Assembly (NCBI GenBank): GCA_016800925.1
Contig: JABCPU010000237.1
Span: 41,625 to 105,624, forward strand
Length of the DNA: 64,000 nucleotides
Direction: 5' to 3'
Source: Suillus spraguei
Lineage: Eukaryota; Basidiomycota; Agaricomycetes; Boletales; Suillaceae
Shown: positions 34,613 to 46,425 of the stretch, piece after piece
Layout: each line of letters begins with the position of its first letter
Position numbering within the stretch: position 1 is the stretch's first letter
The notes under the pieces: generated by a model
Told to the model about the DNA's origin: nothing
Database searches by the model: none
Seen by the model: only the letters and a program-made list of their open reading frames with translations
Position numbers and translations under genes: made by a program

Positions 34613-37600
34613 ATGCTACCGCGAGTCGCCAAAACGGCAAATTCTACAAACCGGAAAAGTAAGTTGTGTTTCTCGGTATTAGCTTATGGGCTGACCATAA
34701 GCAGGGATCCTCGAATCTGTCCCTGCACCCCTAGGTCTGCGTAATTCACACAAAATAACATCGACAATTTCATGAAAATTTGTTCACTCCTCTATAGATC
34801 CTGATTCAGATCCTGAATTTAATCCAGGAACATTTGTCTATGAGACTAAGAAACGCGGAAAGCGCAAAACAAGGACTGCTGAGGACGCGTCTCCATCTGC
34901 CTCCCGCGGCAAGTCACGGCAAAGACGAAGTGAAGTTCTTGGCAACTTTCAATCATCATCTAAAAGTGGTGAGTTGTTTTTAATACGAAATAATACGTGT
35001 TTTTGATAATTATATTAGGGAAGCGCCGGCCAATGGATCCAGAGGCGTCTCGACGCCATAACCCACTCAAGGAGTACTTTGGTTGGTTGAGCAATGTTTT
35101 ATATGTTGTCTTAAACTTACTGTTAACAGATGATGATCTTGGACTACAGTCTGCGTCTGATGATGGCGAAGTGGATGTTGAAGACGGCGACTCGGCAGAA
35201 GAGCACGAGTCTGAACCTGATCGACCGGTTTTACTTAGGACTATAACTGCGTTCATCAAAGCATCGAAAGAGGGCACTCTTATCACACAGCCAAGTAATT
35301 CACAAACTCCCATCGATGATGATTCTGTTACTGGTAAGTCCATATTGGACACATATATTACAACTGTCAACATATATGTTTTTTCAGAACCTGAGTCCGA
35401 GCCAGAAGTTGCTCAGGTTTTGGCGAAGCGGAAATCACCTGCATCAGAGCAGATTACGCCAGCTTCCAAGCGGAGAAAAACGCCTTGTCCGAATGGTACG
35501 CTTAACCTTGTTGCCAGTCAAGATAGACTTACCGTGACGCCCACTACAGACGAATCTGAAACTGAACCAGAGTCAGACATAGATTTACCTATAGTTTCGA
35601 AATTTTCAAAACAGCCGCCCAATATCACGAAGCTTCCAGAATCCGACTCTCAAACGGAGCCTGAAGACGAAGACGAAATAGAAACATACCCAAACTCAGT
35701 AATGCCTGATATAATTCCCTGACCATTTACTTATGCAGATACAGAATCTTCGTCCAAAACCTGGCTTCCCGCTTGCTCCCGGTCAGAGTCCTCTCGGACC
35801 TCTGATATTGGACAGAGCCGAGGGCATCACGGTGCCCGCTTCAATCAATACCTATTTAAGAGAATACCAAAGGGAAGGTGTCTGTTTTTTCTGGGATCTA
35901 TATAAACAAGGTCGCGGTGGTTTGCTGGGTGATGATATGGGTCTTGTCAGTCCAAACGTGTTCTTTTTTTCTTGACTGAACCTTCCACTTGCTTAGGGTA
36001 AAACTATCCAAGTGATATCGTTTCTCTCAGCAATCATGAAGAAGCACGGGGACGAGCGTGATATCAACAGGCGCCGAGATCATGTATCCGATCTCCAGGA
36101 TGGACCAGAGTGGAGAAAACGTCGCATTTTGCCACCGGCAAACAAGACTTGGCCTACATGTCTCATTATTGCTCCTACATCTGTTGTACCAAACTGGGAG
36201 CGTGAGTTTCAGACGGTGAGTGCATACAAGCAAAGAGGAACGCTACAATGCCTCACCGCCTCCTCAGTGGGGGTATTTTGAAGTCGGATCTTATACAGGT
36301 TCAAAGAAAGAGCGGGATGATATCCTTACCGACTTTAAGATGGGCAGGCTCGATGTCGGTATGTCCACGAGGCCTTCCCTTCTGTTCGCCTGCTAACCTG
36401 GAGACACAGTGCTTACCACATTTGACCTTGCCCGCCGGGATATTGCGCAATTGGATGACCTCGCTTGGTCTGCTGTCTTCGTCGATGAAGCACATAGAGT
36501 AAAGAATCCAAAGTCGAAGATCACCCTGGCATACAATCAATTTGCATGTCTTTGCCGCTTTGGTCTGACAGGTAAGATTACTCTGTTTCTAGAGGGTGAT
36601 CTGATGCAGCGGGATATTTAGGCACAACCATTCAAAACAGCTATATGGAAGCATGGACGATACTTGACTGGACCAACCCCGGCCGACTGGGAACAAGCAA
36701 GCAATGGAAAGGTTACATTGTGAAGCCATTAACGATAGGTCAATCTACTAGTGCGACTGAAGAAGAGAGAACAAAGGCTTTGGTGATTGCGGATCTCGAA
36801 TCTGGCAGCTCATTCTGATGTTTAGTAGACAGTTGCCATTACAGTCAGAGACAAAGTACTACCCCAGTTCTTTAAAAGAAGGTATGACCATCACTTTTTT
36901 TTGCAGATATTGTCTCAAACATTCATTTCCTCAGAACAAAAGATATCATTAAGGATCAAGTGCGAAGATTCTACCTGATATACTACCTTGTACTGAACGT
37001 AACCATTAGTTACCCACTAAAACCGATGAAGTAGTCTTTTGTCCGCTTACGCCTGTACAGGTTGCCGTTTACAAACGCATCCTGAACATTACCCCCATAC
37101 AGAATCTCGTCAGAAAAGACGAAAATTGTGGTTGCGGATCCGGGGAAAAGTTGGTTTCCTTTTCCACATCCCGAGCATGCTAAGAATCGTGTTTTGTACA
37201 GACGCAAAGACTGCTGCCACCATATTGAGAAGGGAGCCGTCCTCAAGTATATGTCAATACTCATCAAGATCTCAAATCATTTAGCTTTAATACTTCCAGG
37301 TATCGTCGATGGTTCAGTGGTTTACTACCAAATAAATGCTAATATCTACAAGCCCCGAACGATAGCCCAGAGCAAGTACGTGCAGAGGTCACTATTTTTC
37401 TTTATGGTACATTGATAGTTCTAGACTCTACGTAATCGGGAACTCGCTGAAGTAGCCTTCCCGGGCCAGCCTATACCGAAATATGGAACAGCCATGCTAC
37501 TTCCACAGTACTGCGGGAAGTGGGTCGTAAGTCGTTGTTTTATGAAGTTTAACTCCTGCACTGTACATTTCCCTCACAGGTACTTGACACCCTGCTCAAA

Positions 37601-39296
37601 GAATGGAGAAAAGACCGCACGAACAAGGTCCTTATATTTACTAAGTCCGTCAAGCTTCTCGATATGTTGGAGTTTCATCTCAACACCAATAGTATGCACA
37701 AGATTTATTCCGTATCGACTAAGTATTGATTAACTGCCAGGTTATGGTTTCCTCAAACTGGATGGATCCACGAAGCAGAGTGATAGTAAGAGACGATCTC
37801 TCTATTTCTCGTGGTTACTAATACCGGCTTCAGGGATGCCTATGATAGATAGATTTCACCAGGATTCGGAATATTCATATTCCTTATCTCTACTCTTGCT
37901 GGAGGAACTGGTCTTAACCTGACTGGAGCGAACAAAGTGGTCATTTTCGGCGAGTTTAAACATCCTGCTTTGAATGTTAAGATTTATACCTTGATGTTAC
38001 GTAGATCCCAACTGGAGTATGTATTTGCATATTTCTATTTGTCATCGACTCATGTCCACGTAGATCCCGCTCACGACTTACAAGCTATGGACAGAGCATA
38101 TCGCTTTGGGCAGACACGCGACGTTTTCGTTTACCGCCTCCTCGGAGCTGGCTCAATCGAAGAGTTGATTTATGCAAGGCAGTTATATAAGCAACAACAG
38201 ATGGCCATTGGATATCAGGCAAGCGTGCAAACGAGGTATTCAATAAGGGCCGAGATTCGAGTGCATAATTTCAGATTTCCCTCTTAGGTACTTCTCTGGC
38301 GTTCAAGGCGATACTTCCAGACAAGGAGAATTGTTTGGAATCAAGAACATTTTTAAGCTGCATGAGGATACTCTAGCGACCAAAATGGCTGTAAGTTTAT
38401 ACGTTCTATGTAGGAGATATCGATGCACACCTGCCGCAGATCGAGAAAGCAACGATCATGGAGCTAGACTGGGCTCTTGCTCATCTCAGTTCCTCGAAGT
38501 CAAAGAAATCAGTAAAATCTAAGGTTGAAGACTGGGTGTATGAGGCCGATTCCAAGAGCGGAAAGGAAGAAGTAAGATCCCTGTCTGCTTGTTTCACGCC
38601 ATCTAATCATGCATTAGGCCGACTTACGGGGGCTAAGTGCCCTTCTATTCGATGATGGTAAGCGTTCGCTGCAACCAGCACGTGAAAAGTCTAATTATTG
38701 TATTTTCAAAGAACCCCCGGAGGTCACAGATGATAATGACATCCATAAAACACTCAGCGCAATAGGTGTTAAGTACAGCCACCGTAACGACGACGTGCTA
38801 TTACCAAGTCGTATAGAAGAAGAACGTTCTCGGACCGCACTTGAGGTTAGTGTTCGTGATATTCTCTCACAGGCTTGTTGACCGAATGCGATGGCAGGAG
38901 GCGAAGAAAAAAAGAGTAGCTGCAAAGAAACTGAAATCCGAAGGAAAACAAAGCACCCCTCAGCAATCCAATACCCCTGAACCACAATGGCCGCCTCGAC
39001 GAAAGCACCATAATGCGCCTCTGTCTCCGCGATCAAAGTGAGTTTTCAAAGAAGGTCTGAGGTGTCGGGACTCCTACTCATCATCCGACGTAGATTGGCC
39101 TCACGACAAATGGCGCTGATTGAACTAGGCATGATCAATAGCCCAGTCGACTTACCTGTTTTCGCCCAGTCTTTGTGAGTAGCAGAACGCTGTCACAGAC
39201 AACTACGGCTGATCTATAACCAGTGCTCGCAAGTCAGGCGAGGAGCAGACCGAGATACTTGCGAGGCTGGACGAACATGTCCGCGGTCGTTCTTGA
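34613..39296 (+). CDS. SNF2-family ATPase, ERCC6L2 (Rad26-like) type
   Basis: I count 29 exons, starting 34613-34658 and ending 39224-39296, for about 1060 residues. ERCC6L2-type proteins are nuclear DNA translocases linked to transcription-associated repair and end joining. The N-terminal 250 residues are acidic and disordered. The ATPase core has [20 protein letters not shown] (split by the intron 35946-35996), [60 protein letters not shown] and [20 protein letters not shown]. The hallmark [20 protein letters not shown] follows the core and separates it from ERCC6. Two exons are tiny: 37353-37375 (23 bp) and 38005-38016 (12 bp, encoding PNW). The intron before the 12-bp exon starts GCGAGT at 37950. 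One base is missing near 37869, in exon 20, and shifts frame within helicase motif V. All other phases agree, so a base error is likely. Confidence 0.88.
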
Positions 39297-39740
39297 TTTT
39301 TTTTGTTGGACTACGGTTTCTTGGACTGCTACAGATACGTTTGGATTGGTGACCATCAGTTCACGAATAGAATGTGAATGATTGATCGATTGTTATATAC
39401 ATGCCGGTAATGCTTTCCGGCAAGACATCTAAGGTCCTAGTTCGAGCTTTGGATCATAATATAGTGAGGTGCACTGCGATCAATGGTGATGTTCTGGCGG
39501 CGAAGGACTAGGTAGGTGTCATATGCAGATAGTACTTGTGCTAGAAATAGGTAATGGGAATAGGTCGATGCAGAATTCGGGCTTCAATACACATGATCTT
39601 CAATGTATCTTGGTGTGAATTAAGTTTTCTTGTCTCCAGGAGACTCGACTGCAAGTTGACTCGACCGTCCACTGTTACTTGTACGTGTGGATCGAGTTCT
39701 GTAAAGAAGCATCTTGTGAGAATAACTCTAGACTGACACG
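39297..39740. other. Intergenic
   Basis: No gene or repeat is recognised between the SNF2 gene and the WD40 relic. Confidence 0.35.
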
Positions 39741-40210
39741 CATGCAGGCTGAGAGGGTGATGTACTCGGAAGTTGATACGTCTTCAAATTCTCCACCCGC
39801 CACCAGGACGAAGGAAACATCAGCAACAACGCCTTGCCAGAATTTGAAGGACTCATTGCTACTTAGTACTGCTGGATGGACAGCGAATTATAGAATTTGA
39901 GAGTGAGAAATAGATAAGAAAAGACTGGGGGCAGAGAAACTGCAGTGTGCACTATTCATTGGCATAGCGTTGTCCCTGGATCGGAAGAAAGCGGTTAACG
40001 AGAGTGAAAACAGTGCAGTGAGTTTGTGGTACATAGAAGCAGGCAAGGTTGTCACTAAATGGACGGGGCAGTTTCGGCCAATGCGTGCTGTCTGCTGGAG
40101 TCAAGATGGTCGGCATGTATAGAGTTAATACAACGATAGAACTGTAAGGCAATGTGATCTAGTAAAGAATAGAAAAACGATCTGTGGCCAAATCGAGATT
40201 GAAAACAGAT
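39741..40210 (+). pseudogene. Dispersed relic of the solo-WD40 gene
   Basis: Plus-strand pieces align with exon 1 of the solo-WD40 genes. SPPATRTKETSATTPCQNLK (39789-39850) corresponds to their SPTAKTKEAPVIMPHQK start. From 39962, IALSLDRKKAVNESEN, AVSLWYIEAGKVVTKWTGQ and AVCWSQDGRHV correspond to IALSPDGKKVVSGSS, VRLWDINTCKVIATWLGH and SVCWSWDGRKV. A TAG stop follows at about 40120, and the remainder decays. The intervening first blade is mostly deleted. It lies 12 kb beyond the array, on the other strand, past four unrelated single-copy genes. Confidence 0.75.
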
Positions 40211-40360
40211 ACAAATATGTAGGTGGGGATTTGAACGTGACGCAATGACACAATTGAAACATCATTAATAACCCCTAATGGTGTTTCAATTGTCTCTTTG
40301 CATCATTGGCAGCACCCTCTATATACAGGTTAACTCCCATTTTTAACTTAAACATTCATC

Positions 40361-41358
40361 ATGACCGGATACTGCAGGACAGTCGTCCAGGGCGTGCTAG
40401 TATTTTTACTACTTTCTCAGCTTTTTTGCTATTTGACAATCCCACACCTCATTCCTTCCCCCTACACAACAAGAGTTGTGCTGGTCATATCATTGATTGT
40501 AACATGGTTTTCTATTGTTGTCCTCTCTGCATTGAGAAAGACAAAAAAATACATGGTCAGAGGAGAGATGTTTGACCTCTTCTGCATACTTTTTATAGTA
40601 CCTTTGGTGGGAATTTTCTATGATTTTAGTCCGTCTTCATTTGTTCCCATCACTTTCACATGTGAGTGGCAGCAGCACTTTTATGAATGCGCTAACTCCA
40701 CCATAGGTATCAGTCTTATCATGCTTCTGGGAACTTTTGCGGTAGCTTTCCTTATGTTCTCAGTGTCTGTTTTTGCTCGCCGAGTTCACTTCGGCAAATC
40801 CCTATTTGCCCGTTACATGATAAGCCTAGTTGGAGACAACGAGGAGCCTGAGTCCTCGGATGATGATTCAGATGACATGGTATGTGTGTGGTGCTACTTA
40901 TCAGTAAGTCTTCACTTGCTAGTATTGATCAGGAAGTTGATCATATGTACATTTAAGGAATAGGATCCTTATTGCAGCCTATCAACACCCAGCGCCGACT
41001 CGAAGAAGGAGAAGTTTCACACAATCGCACGGAACATATTGAGCTTGCATCATTTCCCTCTCCACCATCGACAACAATGCTGGTTCATCATCCCATCTCC
41101 CAAGGTCACTGGATCGTTCTCTTGCCCCCGCTGATGATGCTGGTTCATCACCCCATCTCCCGAGGTTGCTGGATCGTTCTCTTGCCCCTGCTGATGATGC
41201 TGGTTCATCATCCCATCTCCCAACACTGGTTCATTCTATCCCCACTGTCTACTCAGGTTCTTCTACCGCCGCCGTATATTTTAGAGGTGTGTTTTCATCT
41301 TTTATTGTCTGTTGTAGAGGTGTGTTTTATGTCTCGCTCATTCTCTCATCACTCGTAG
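40361..41358 (+). CDS. Four-helix membrane protein of unknown function
   Basis: Exon 1 (40361-40879) starts MTGYCRTVVQGVLVFLLLSQ and encodes 173 residues with four hydrophobic segments, at about 9-28, 39-58, 68-90 and 112-136. A basic stretch (RRVHFGKSLFARYM) and an acidic one (EEPESSDDDSDDM) follow. A GTATGT donor at 40880 and an acceptor at 40977 give a second exon reading PINTQRRLEEGEVSHNRTEH, then a Ser/Pro stretch, continuing to a stop at 41358. The second exon runs into a 60-bp tandem repeat, so its C-terminus is uncertain. The first Met has no upstream in-frame alternative. No known domain is recognised. The topology suggests the acidic tail faces the same side as the N-terminus. Confidence 0.6.
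41077..41236 (+). repeat. Tandem 60-bp repeat, about 2.7 copies
   Basis: The motif atgctggttcatcatcccat recurs at 41077, 41137 and 41197 with exact 60-base spacing and few changes. The period is a multiple of three, so the unit is open in more than one frame. One of these would read AGSSSHLPRSLDRSLAPADD. It overlaps the end of the membrane-protein gene. Confidence 0.85.
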
Positions 41359-43120
41359 GACTGCACATGGCTGCACACCATACCGTTGTCCATTAAGAGC
41401 TGGCACATTTTCATAGCTTCAGCATTGTACCTGTGTCTTGAGGTTTTAGCAGTAGGCAACTATGGCACTGGATCTGTTCAACTGTTGCAGTACTAGTAAA
41501 CCTCACACACGAGGCTGGCACACAGACGAAATAGACACTATCACTTTTTTGCACATACACCTTAGCTATACAAAAGAATAGTACACAATCAGATCTAACA
41601 ATCACAACATTGCAGGCGGCAAGCAATTTGTATTGCAGATGAGGATGCTGATGAAGGGGTTTTAAGCGTTGTACGTTGTTGTTACCTGGCGATACTTACA
41701 AGCGGTCTGCGACGAATGTGCCACCAAATAAGCCTGGCGTTCATGCCAATGAGACCAACGGGCAGAGCATCTACTAGAAAGACGGTAAGTGTGAGAAGGA
41801 TAGGATGATGGTAACAGACCGGTTAAAGAGCAAGCAAAAGTCGGTATGCATACCCTGATCTGAGTCACAACTAATGAGCTTGTTGGAGAATTGTTATGAA
41901 TTCCAAATACAAATCACTACTCTTTTCTCAATTTCCCTAAAGCGTCTAAACCCAGCGCTAAGACAAACACAAACTCCATCGAAATCCCTATAACCGCTTC
42001 TATAACTGAACTTCCTGATGAAGATGAAGAGATCTTTTATGATGCTATCGGATAAGATAAGATAAGATAGTATCACGTGATCTTAGAACCTTCTAGAATA
42101 TGATGTCATAACAATGTCACAACTATCACATCGTACGATTCTCGTTTCTATTTTATGATTGGCTAGTAGTTTCAAACTCAGTTTATATCTCAGTTTCAAT
42201 ATGTGTATATAGTTAGCTAGTTTCGCTGTAGTAGTTCTTTAGTTCAAACCTCTTGTATCTACAACTGTAGCAATCCAAGACGTCCTTGCTCCTCTTCCTC
42301 TTGTGATAACCTTAGTTTGAGTCCTAGTCTCTGCCCTTGCGTTAATTCGTTTGTGGGTTGTGACAAGAATGTAGGACCAGACCGCGCTTCTTGAGCCAGA
42401 TTCTAGACAGATGTGAAGGAACCAGGGAAGATGCCTTTGACAACAGCGAAAGCGACCAAGCGTTGAAAGCTGATCAGATATCCACTTGAGTATACAGTCA
42501 GCCTTGCGCTTGGTGCGAGGGTGTCCATGGCGTCAAAGAGGTATTCGCACTGGGCAGAGACTATAATATCTAAGAAGAAAGGGAGAACGGGTGGGAAAGT
42601 TGTCGCTAGCTCGCATGGCTTTCATGTATGTCGCGTAGGGCCATGTGGTTTTCGCTAAAGGCCACGTTTTTTCGGTTAGCTCGCTTAATTTCTCACGTGA
42701 TTTTTTCGAGTGCCGACTGTTGTCCCATTGTGTGATTGTGTGATTCCGTGATTTGGTCACATGACTGCATAGCTGCCATGGGTTGTCTGAAGCTGGGGTA
42801 AAACCAAATTATTAGGATGGAGCTGAGGCCAGGGAGCCAAAGGGAGTGTGAAGCCAAAAGTGAAGTCAAAGGAGTGCAAAAAAGTGGAAAGCAAAAAAGG
42901 AGGGTACCAGGTTGGAAGTTGCCAGCAGGCTGGAAGTGTCCTCCCCCACCCTCGAGAAAAATCTTCTGATAGATTTCTCTTAAATTGATTATATTTTGGC
43001 TATCAAAGAACTGAACTTTGTCATGTGAAAAATCATGTTATTTGTTTCAAAAGCTGCTATGATCATTAGGATGCAGAGATGGGGGGACAGAAGAGCATGG
43101 GGAGGAGAGAATGAAGGCAT
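41359..43120. other. Gene-poor region with GATAA run and short dispersed repeat
   Basis: No gene is supported. Positions 42051-42070 are four tandem GATAA/GATAG units. A motif beginning attattaggatg and continuing gaggccagggagcc (42808-42850) is shared with 46084-46215. Positions 42099-42365 start and end with tgtca/tgaca-like bases and might be a solo LTR, but that is not established. Confidence 0.35.
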
Positions 43121-43434
43121 GGGAGATGGGAGATGGGAGATGGGAGATGGGAGATGGGAGATGGGAGATGGGAGATGGGAGATGGGAGATGGGAGATGGG
43201 AGATGGGAGATGGGAGATGGGAGATGGGAGATGGGAGATGGGAGATGGGAGATGGGAGATGGGAGATGGGAGATGGGAGATGGGAGATGGGAGATGGGAG
43301 ATGGGAGATGGGAGATGGGAGATGGGAGATGGGAGATGGGAGATGGGAGATGGGAGATGGGAGATGGGAGATGGGAGATGGGAGATGGGAGATGGGAGAT
43401 GGGAGATGGGAGATGGGAGATGGGAGATGGGAGA
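43121..43434 (+). repeat. Pure (GGGAGAT)n minisatellite, about 45 copies
   Basis: An unbroken head-to-tail array of the 7-base unit GGGAGAT covers about 314 bases, followed by degenerate units to about 43490. GGG every seven bases makes the plus strand a candidate for G-quadruplexes. Because the unit has no stop in any plus frame, all three frames are open (GDGRWEM-type repeats). I do not regard these as genes. Confidence 0.97.
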
Positions 43435-43499
43435 TGGAGATGGGAGATGGGAGACAGGAGAGATGGGGGAGATGGGGAGACAGGGAGACAGTGTCTTCT

Positions 43500-45099
43500 T
43501 AGATAGATGATCTATAGATAAAGACCTATAAAACCAAATATCTCCACGGTCAGTGATTCAGACAAATACCAATGACTGATAACGTGGTTGTACGTGGGTG
43601 GCTGTTTAATGTTCCCCAGGCTACGGTCAGCAAATGAGTCACTTCTGTGAGATCAGCAAACTCTTGGACAATGACAAAGATTCTCGAAACAACTAAACTT
43701 CAAAGAAAAACACAGAAGTCAAATAAACTAAGAAACAAAAGTAACTGGCGGATTACTCTCTCCAATGGAATGCAGGCGTTTTGCAACAATTGTGCTACTG
43801 CAATTTGTGGGAAGTTACAACAATCACCTTCTCAGACAAGCAGGTAGGATCCCTGGTCAAGACTAGTCACTACTTCAGAGATCTTCTAGCTTACTATTGA
43901 ACCTGCTGCCAAGGAACTCACTATGAGTATTAAGCAGATAACAGGAATGGATGTCCTTGGATTTCAATACCAAGTCCCCTTTCAATAACTAGAGTCTATC
44001 AGTCAGTGAAGACCTTAACTCAGTATTGCTACTCAGATGTGCGAGATCAAGTGTCACTGTCAACCTCTAAAGTCTCTCCCACTAAGCTACTCTGGCCTTA
44101 GATGGACTAAAGAGACAACACAAATATTAGAAACACAAGGACACTTAGCACCAACAAACTTTGAAAGAGAGAGAGAGACCAGTAATCAAAGAAAAAGAAG
44201 AAAAGAGAAAGATTCAAAAGAAACAGAAGCAAGGAAACAGACAACAGAGAAAGAAAAACAGAGAGGAAGATGATGAAAGAAACTAGAATGAATTTGTCAA
44301 AGAAAAAAGATTTGTTGTCTTGCTGGTTGTCAGACACAGTGAGCTCAGGGTCTTGCTAGTTGTTGAGCACAGTGAGCTCAAGGTAGTGCTATCTCACAGA
44401 GTAGACTTCCAATCTTACTGTTGTTGACAATGTTCTTGACAGTGTGCTGATAGTGCTGGTCACACTTCACTCTCAGTTATATTTCTGAGGGGGAGAAAAA
44501 TATCTCTTTATTGACAAAAAGGTGGGTATTATATAGACAAAATGAATGGCTATGCTACTGTTTTCCCACATTTTGTAGGGGTGCTGACCTACCCTATTTA
44601 TTGAATATTGTCATAGTTGATTTGTAATATGCTCAAGGGTGTGAGAAAAAGTCTTGTGGGATGTCAATGGCTATGCATAAATTTGAGATCAGGTGACTAT
44701 TAGTGGCTATCCTAGGAGGAATATCAATTATGTAATATTTGAAGCATAGATTTGCACTTTTTTGTAGATGCATAGAGGCGATGCGAGTGAATCATAATGT
44801 GTTTCATGAGTTTTTCTGCAGGGTAACTCTATGTAATTATTTTGCTGGGGTCACCTGACATCTGTGGGAATCTCATGAAGTAGTTTCTGTAGCCAAACAT
44901 ACATAAATACTCCCATGAAAAATGAATTAGAAATAATAAGCAAACTTTTACGAGCAACAAGAAACTTTTGATTCTGCATCATGGATTGATTTCTGAATAG
45001 AGGAACACTAAGCTATTATAGTCCTGGTACTATTTGTCAGCTGCAGTAGTGTTTAGTCAGCCATGCACCAGACCAGTTTGGTGCGTGTCAACGGGAGAG
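43500..45099. other. AT-rich region between two minisatellites
   Basis: No gene is recognised. There is a purine-rich tract (44160-44285, gagaga and aaagaaa runs) followed by a repeated phrase cacagtgagctcag at 44335 and 44370. The region may be decayed transposon DNA. Confidence 0.35.
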
Positions 45100-45242
45100 A
45101 TGGGGGAGATGGGAGATGGGGGAGATGGGGGAGATGGGGAGATGGGAGATGGGGGAGATGGGGGAGATGGGGAGACAGGAGAGATGAGAGATGGGAGAGA
45201 TGGGAGACGGGAGATGGGGGACGGGAGACAGGAGATGGAAGA

Positions 45243-45277
<35 letters not shown>

Positions 45278-45761
45278 GATGGGAGACAGGGGAGACAGGG
45301 GAGATGGGGAGATGGGGAGACAGGGAGACGGGAGAGATGGGAGATGGGAGAGATGAGAGATGGGGGTGATGGGGGTGATGGGGAAGATGGGTGATGGGAG
45401 AAGGGAGATGGGAGATGGGAGATGGGAGATGGGGAGATGGGAGATGGGGGAGATGGGGGAGATGGGGAGATGGGGGAGATGAGAGATGGGGGACAGGAGA
45501 CGGGAGACGGGAGACGGGAGACGGGAGACGGGAGACAGGAGACGGGAGACAGGAGACGGGAGACGGGAGACGGGAGACGGGAGACGGGAGACGGGAGACG
45601 GGAGACGGGAGACGGGAGACGGGAGACGGGAGACGGGAGACAGGAGACAGGAGACGGGAGACGGGAGATGGGAGACAGGAGACAGGAGACGGGAGATGGG
45701 AGATGGGAGACGGGAGATGGGAGACGGGAGACAGGAGATGGGAGATGGGAGACAGGAGACG

Positions 45762-45801
<40 letters not shown>

Positions 45802-45835
45802 TGGGAGACAGGACATGGGACATGGGACATGGGAG
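45100..45835 (+). repeat. Mixed GGGAGAC/GGGAGAT/GGAGACA minisatellite
   Basis: About 735 bases of interspersed 7-base variants: gggagat, gggagac, ggagaca and gggggagat. The centre (about 45500-45630) is mainly GGGAGAC, and the left part is mainly longer GGGGGAGAT-type units. It clearly shares ancestry with the array at 43121. Open frames on both strands here are repeat artefacts. Confidence 0.95.
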
Positions 45836-46083
45836 ATGAGACACTTGCATGATTTTGTTGTGTGACAACTTAATACTGTTGCCCCCTATTAAAACTTGAC
45901 ACAAAAGATTTATTTAAGTTAATAGTTTGCAGTAAATAATTTAAAAAAATCAAAATCAAATGCAATGACATGAGGATGAGATGGGCAATAAACTCACAAA
46001 GATGGTGATGTGGTACTTTTGCTTCTCTCAAAATATTGGTTAAAGTTATAATTTATTTCAAGACCTATTATCATTATTAAAGA

Positions 46084-46425
46084 TAATTATTAGGATGAAG
46101 CCAAGGTCAGAAAGCCAAAAAGAGTGTGGGCAAAAGAGAATTATTGGGATGAAGCCAAGGCCAGGAAGGCAAACAGAATTATTAGGATGAAGCCTTAGCC
46201 AGGGAGCAAAAGGAGTGCGAAGCACTCCTTTGCTTCCTGTGCCGAAGGCACAACAGGTGGTGGACTCGTAATGAGAAATGGATAAGCCTGAGAGTGAGCG
46301 CTCTCCATTTGGAAGCCATAGAAGCATCAGACCTCAACAGCCTAGACCTCATTAGAGAAACATTCAACGAGGAATTTATTAACAATGCCGTCGGATGCAA
46401 TGAAGAGGAGGATGTGAGCGCTTGA
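46084..46425 (+). pseudogene. Short triplicated motif and coding relic
   Basis: The phrase attattaggatgaagcc, with variants, occurs near 46086, 46140 and 46184 and once more at 42808. The third copy runs into an open stretch, 46190-46425, reading ARE-QKE-CEALLCFLCRRHNRWWTR, then HLEAIEASDLNSLDLIRETF and NNAVGCNEEEDVSA before a stop. It has no start codon or splice context that I can defend. It may be the end of a degraded mobile-element gene. Confidence 0.35.

Noticed and set aside
40220..40260. A tRNA T-arm-like phrase (gttcaaatcccc on the minus strand)
   Set aside because: The flanking bases do not pair into a T stem, and no A box or acceptor stem is found. The site lies in a WD40 relic.
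42099..42365. Possible solo LTR with tgtca/tgaca ends
   Set aside because: No matching target duplication, primer-binding site or second copy could be identified by eye.
43035..43502. Open frames of 125-155 codons reading GDGRWEM repeats in all three plus frames
   Set aside because: They are produced by the 7-base minisatellite, which lacks stops in every plus frame.
44107..44337. Minus-strand open frame rich in Phe, Leu and Ser near 44107-44337
   Set aside because: It comes from a purine-rich tract (gaaaga runs) on the plus strand and has no gene context.
45053..45904. Minus-strand frames of 242-283 codons reading SPVSRLP-type repeats
   Set aside because: Artefact of the mixed minisatellite. 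Three frames are open at once and none has gene-like ends.
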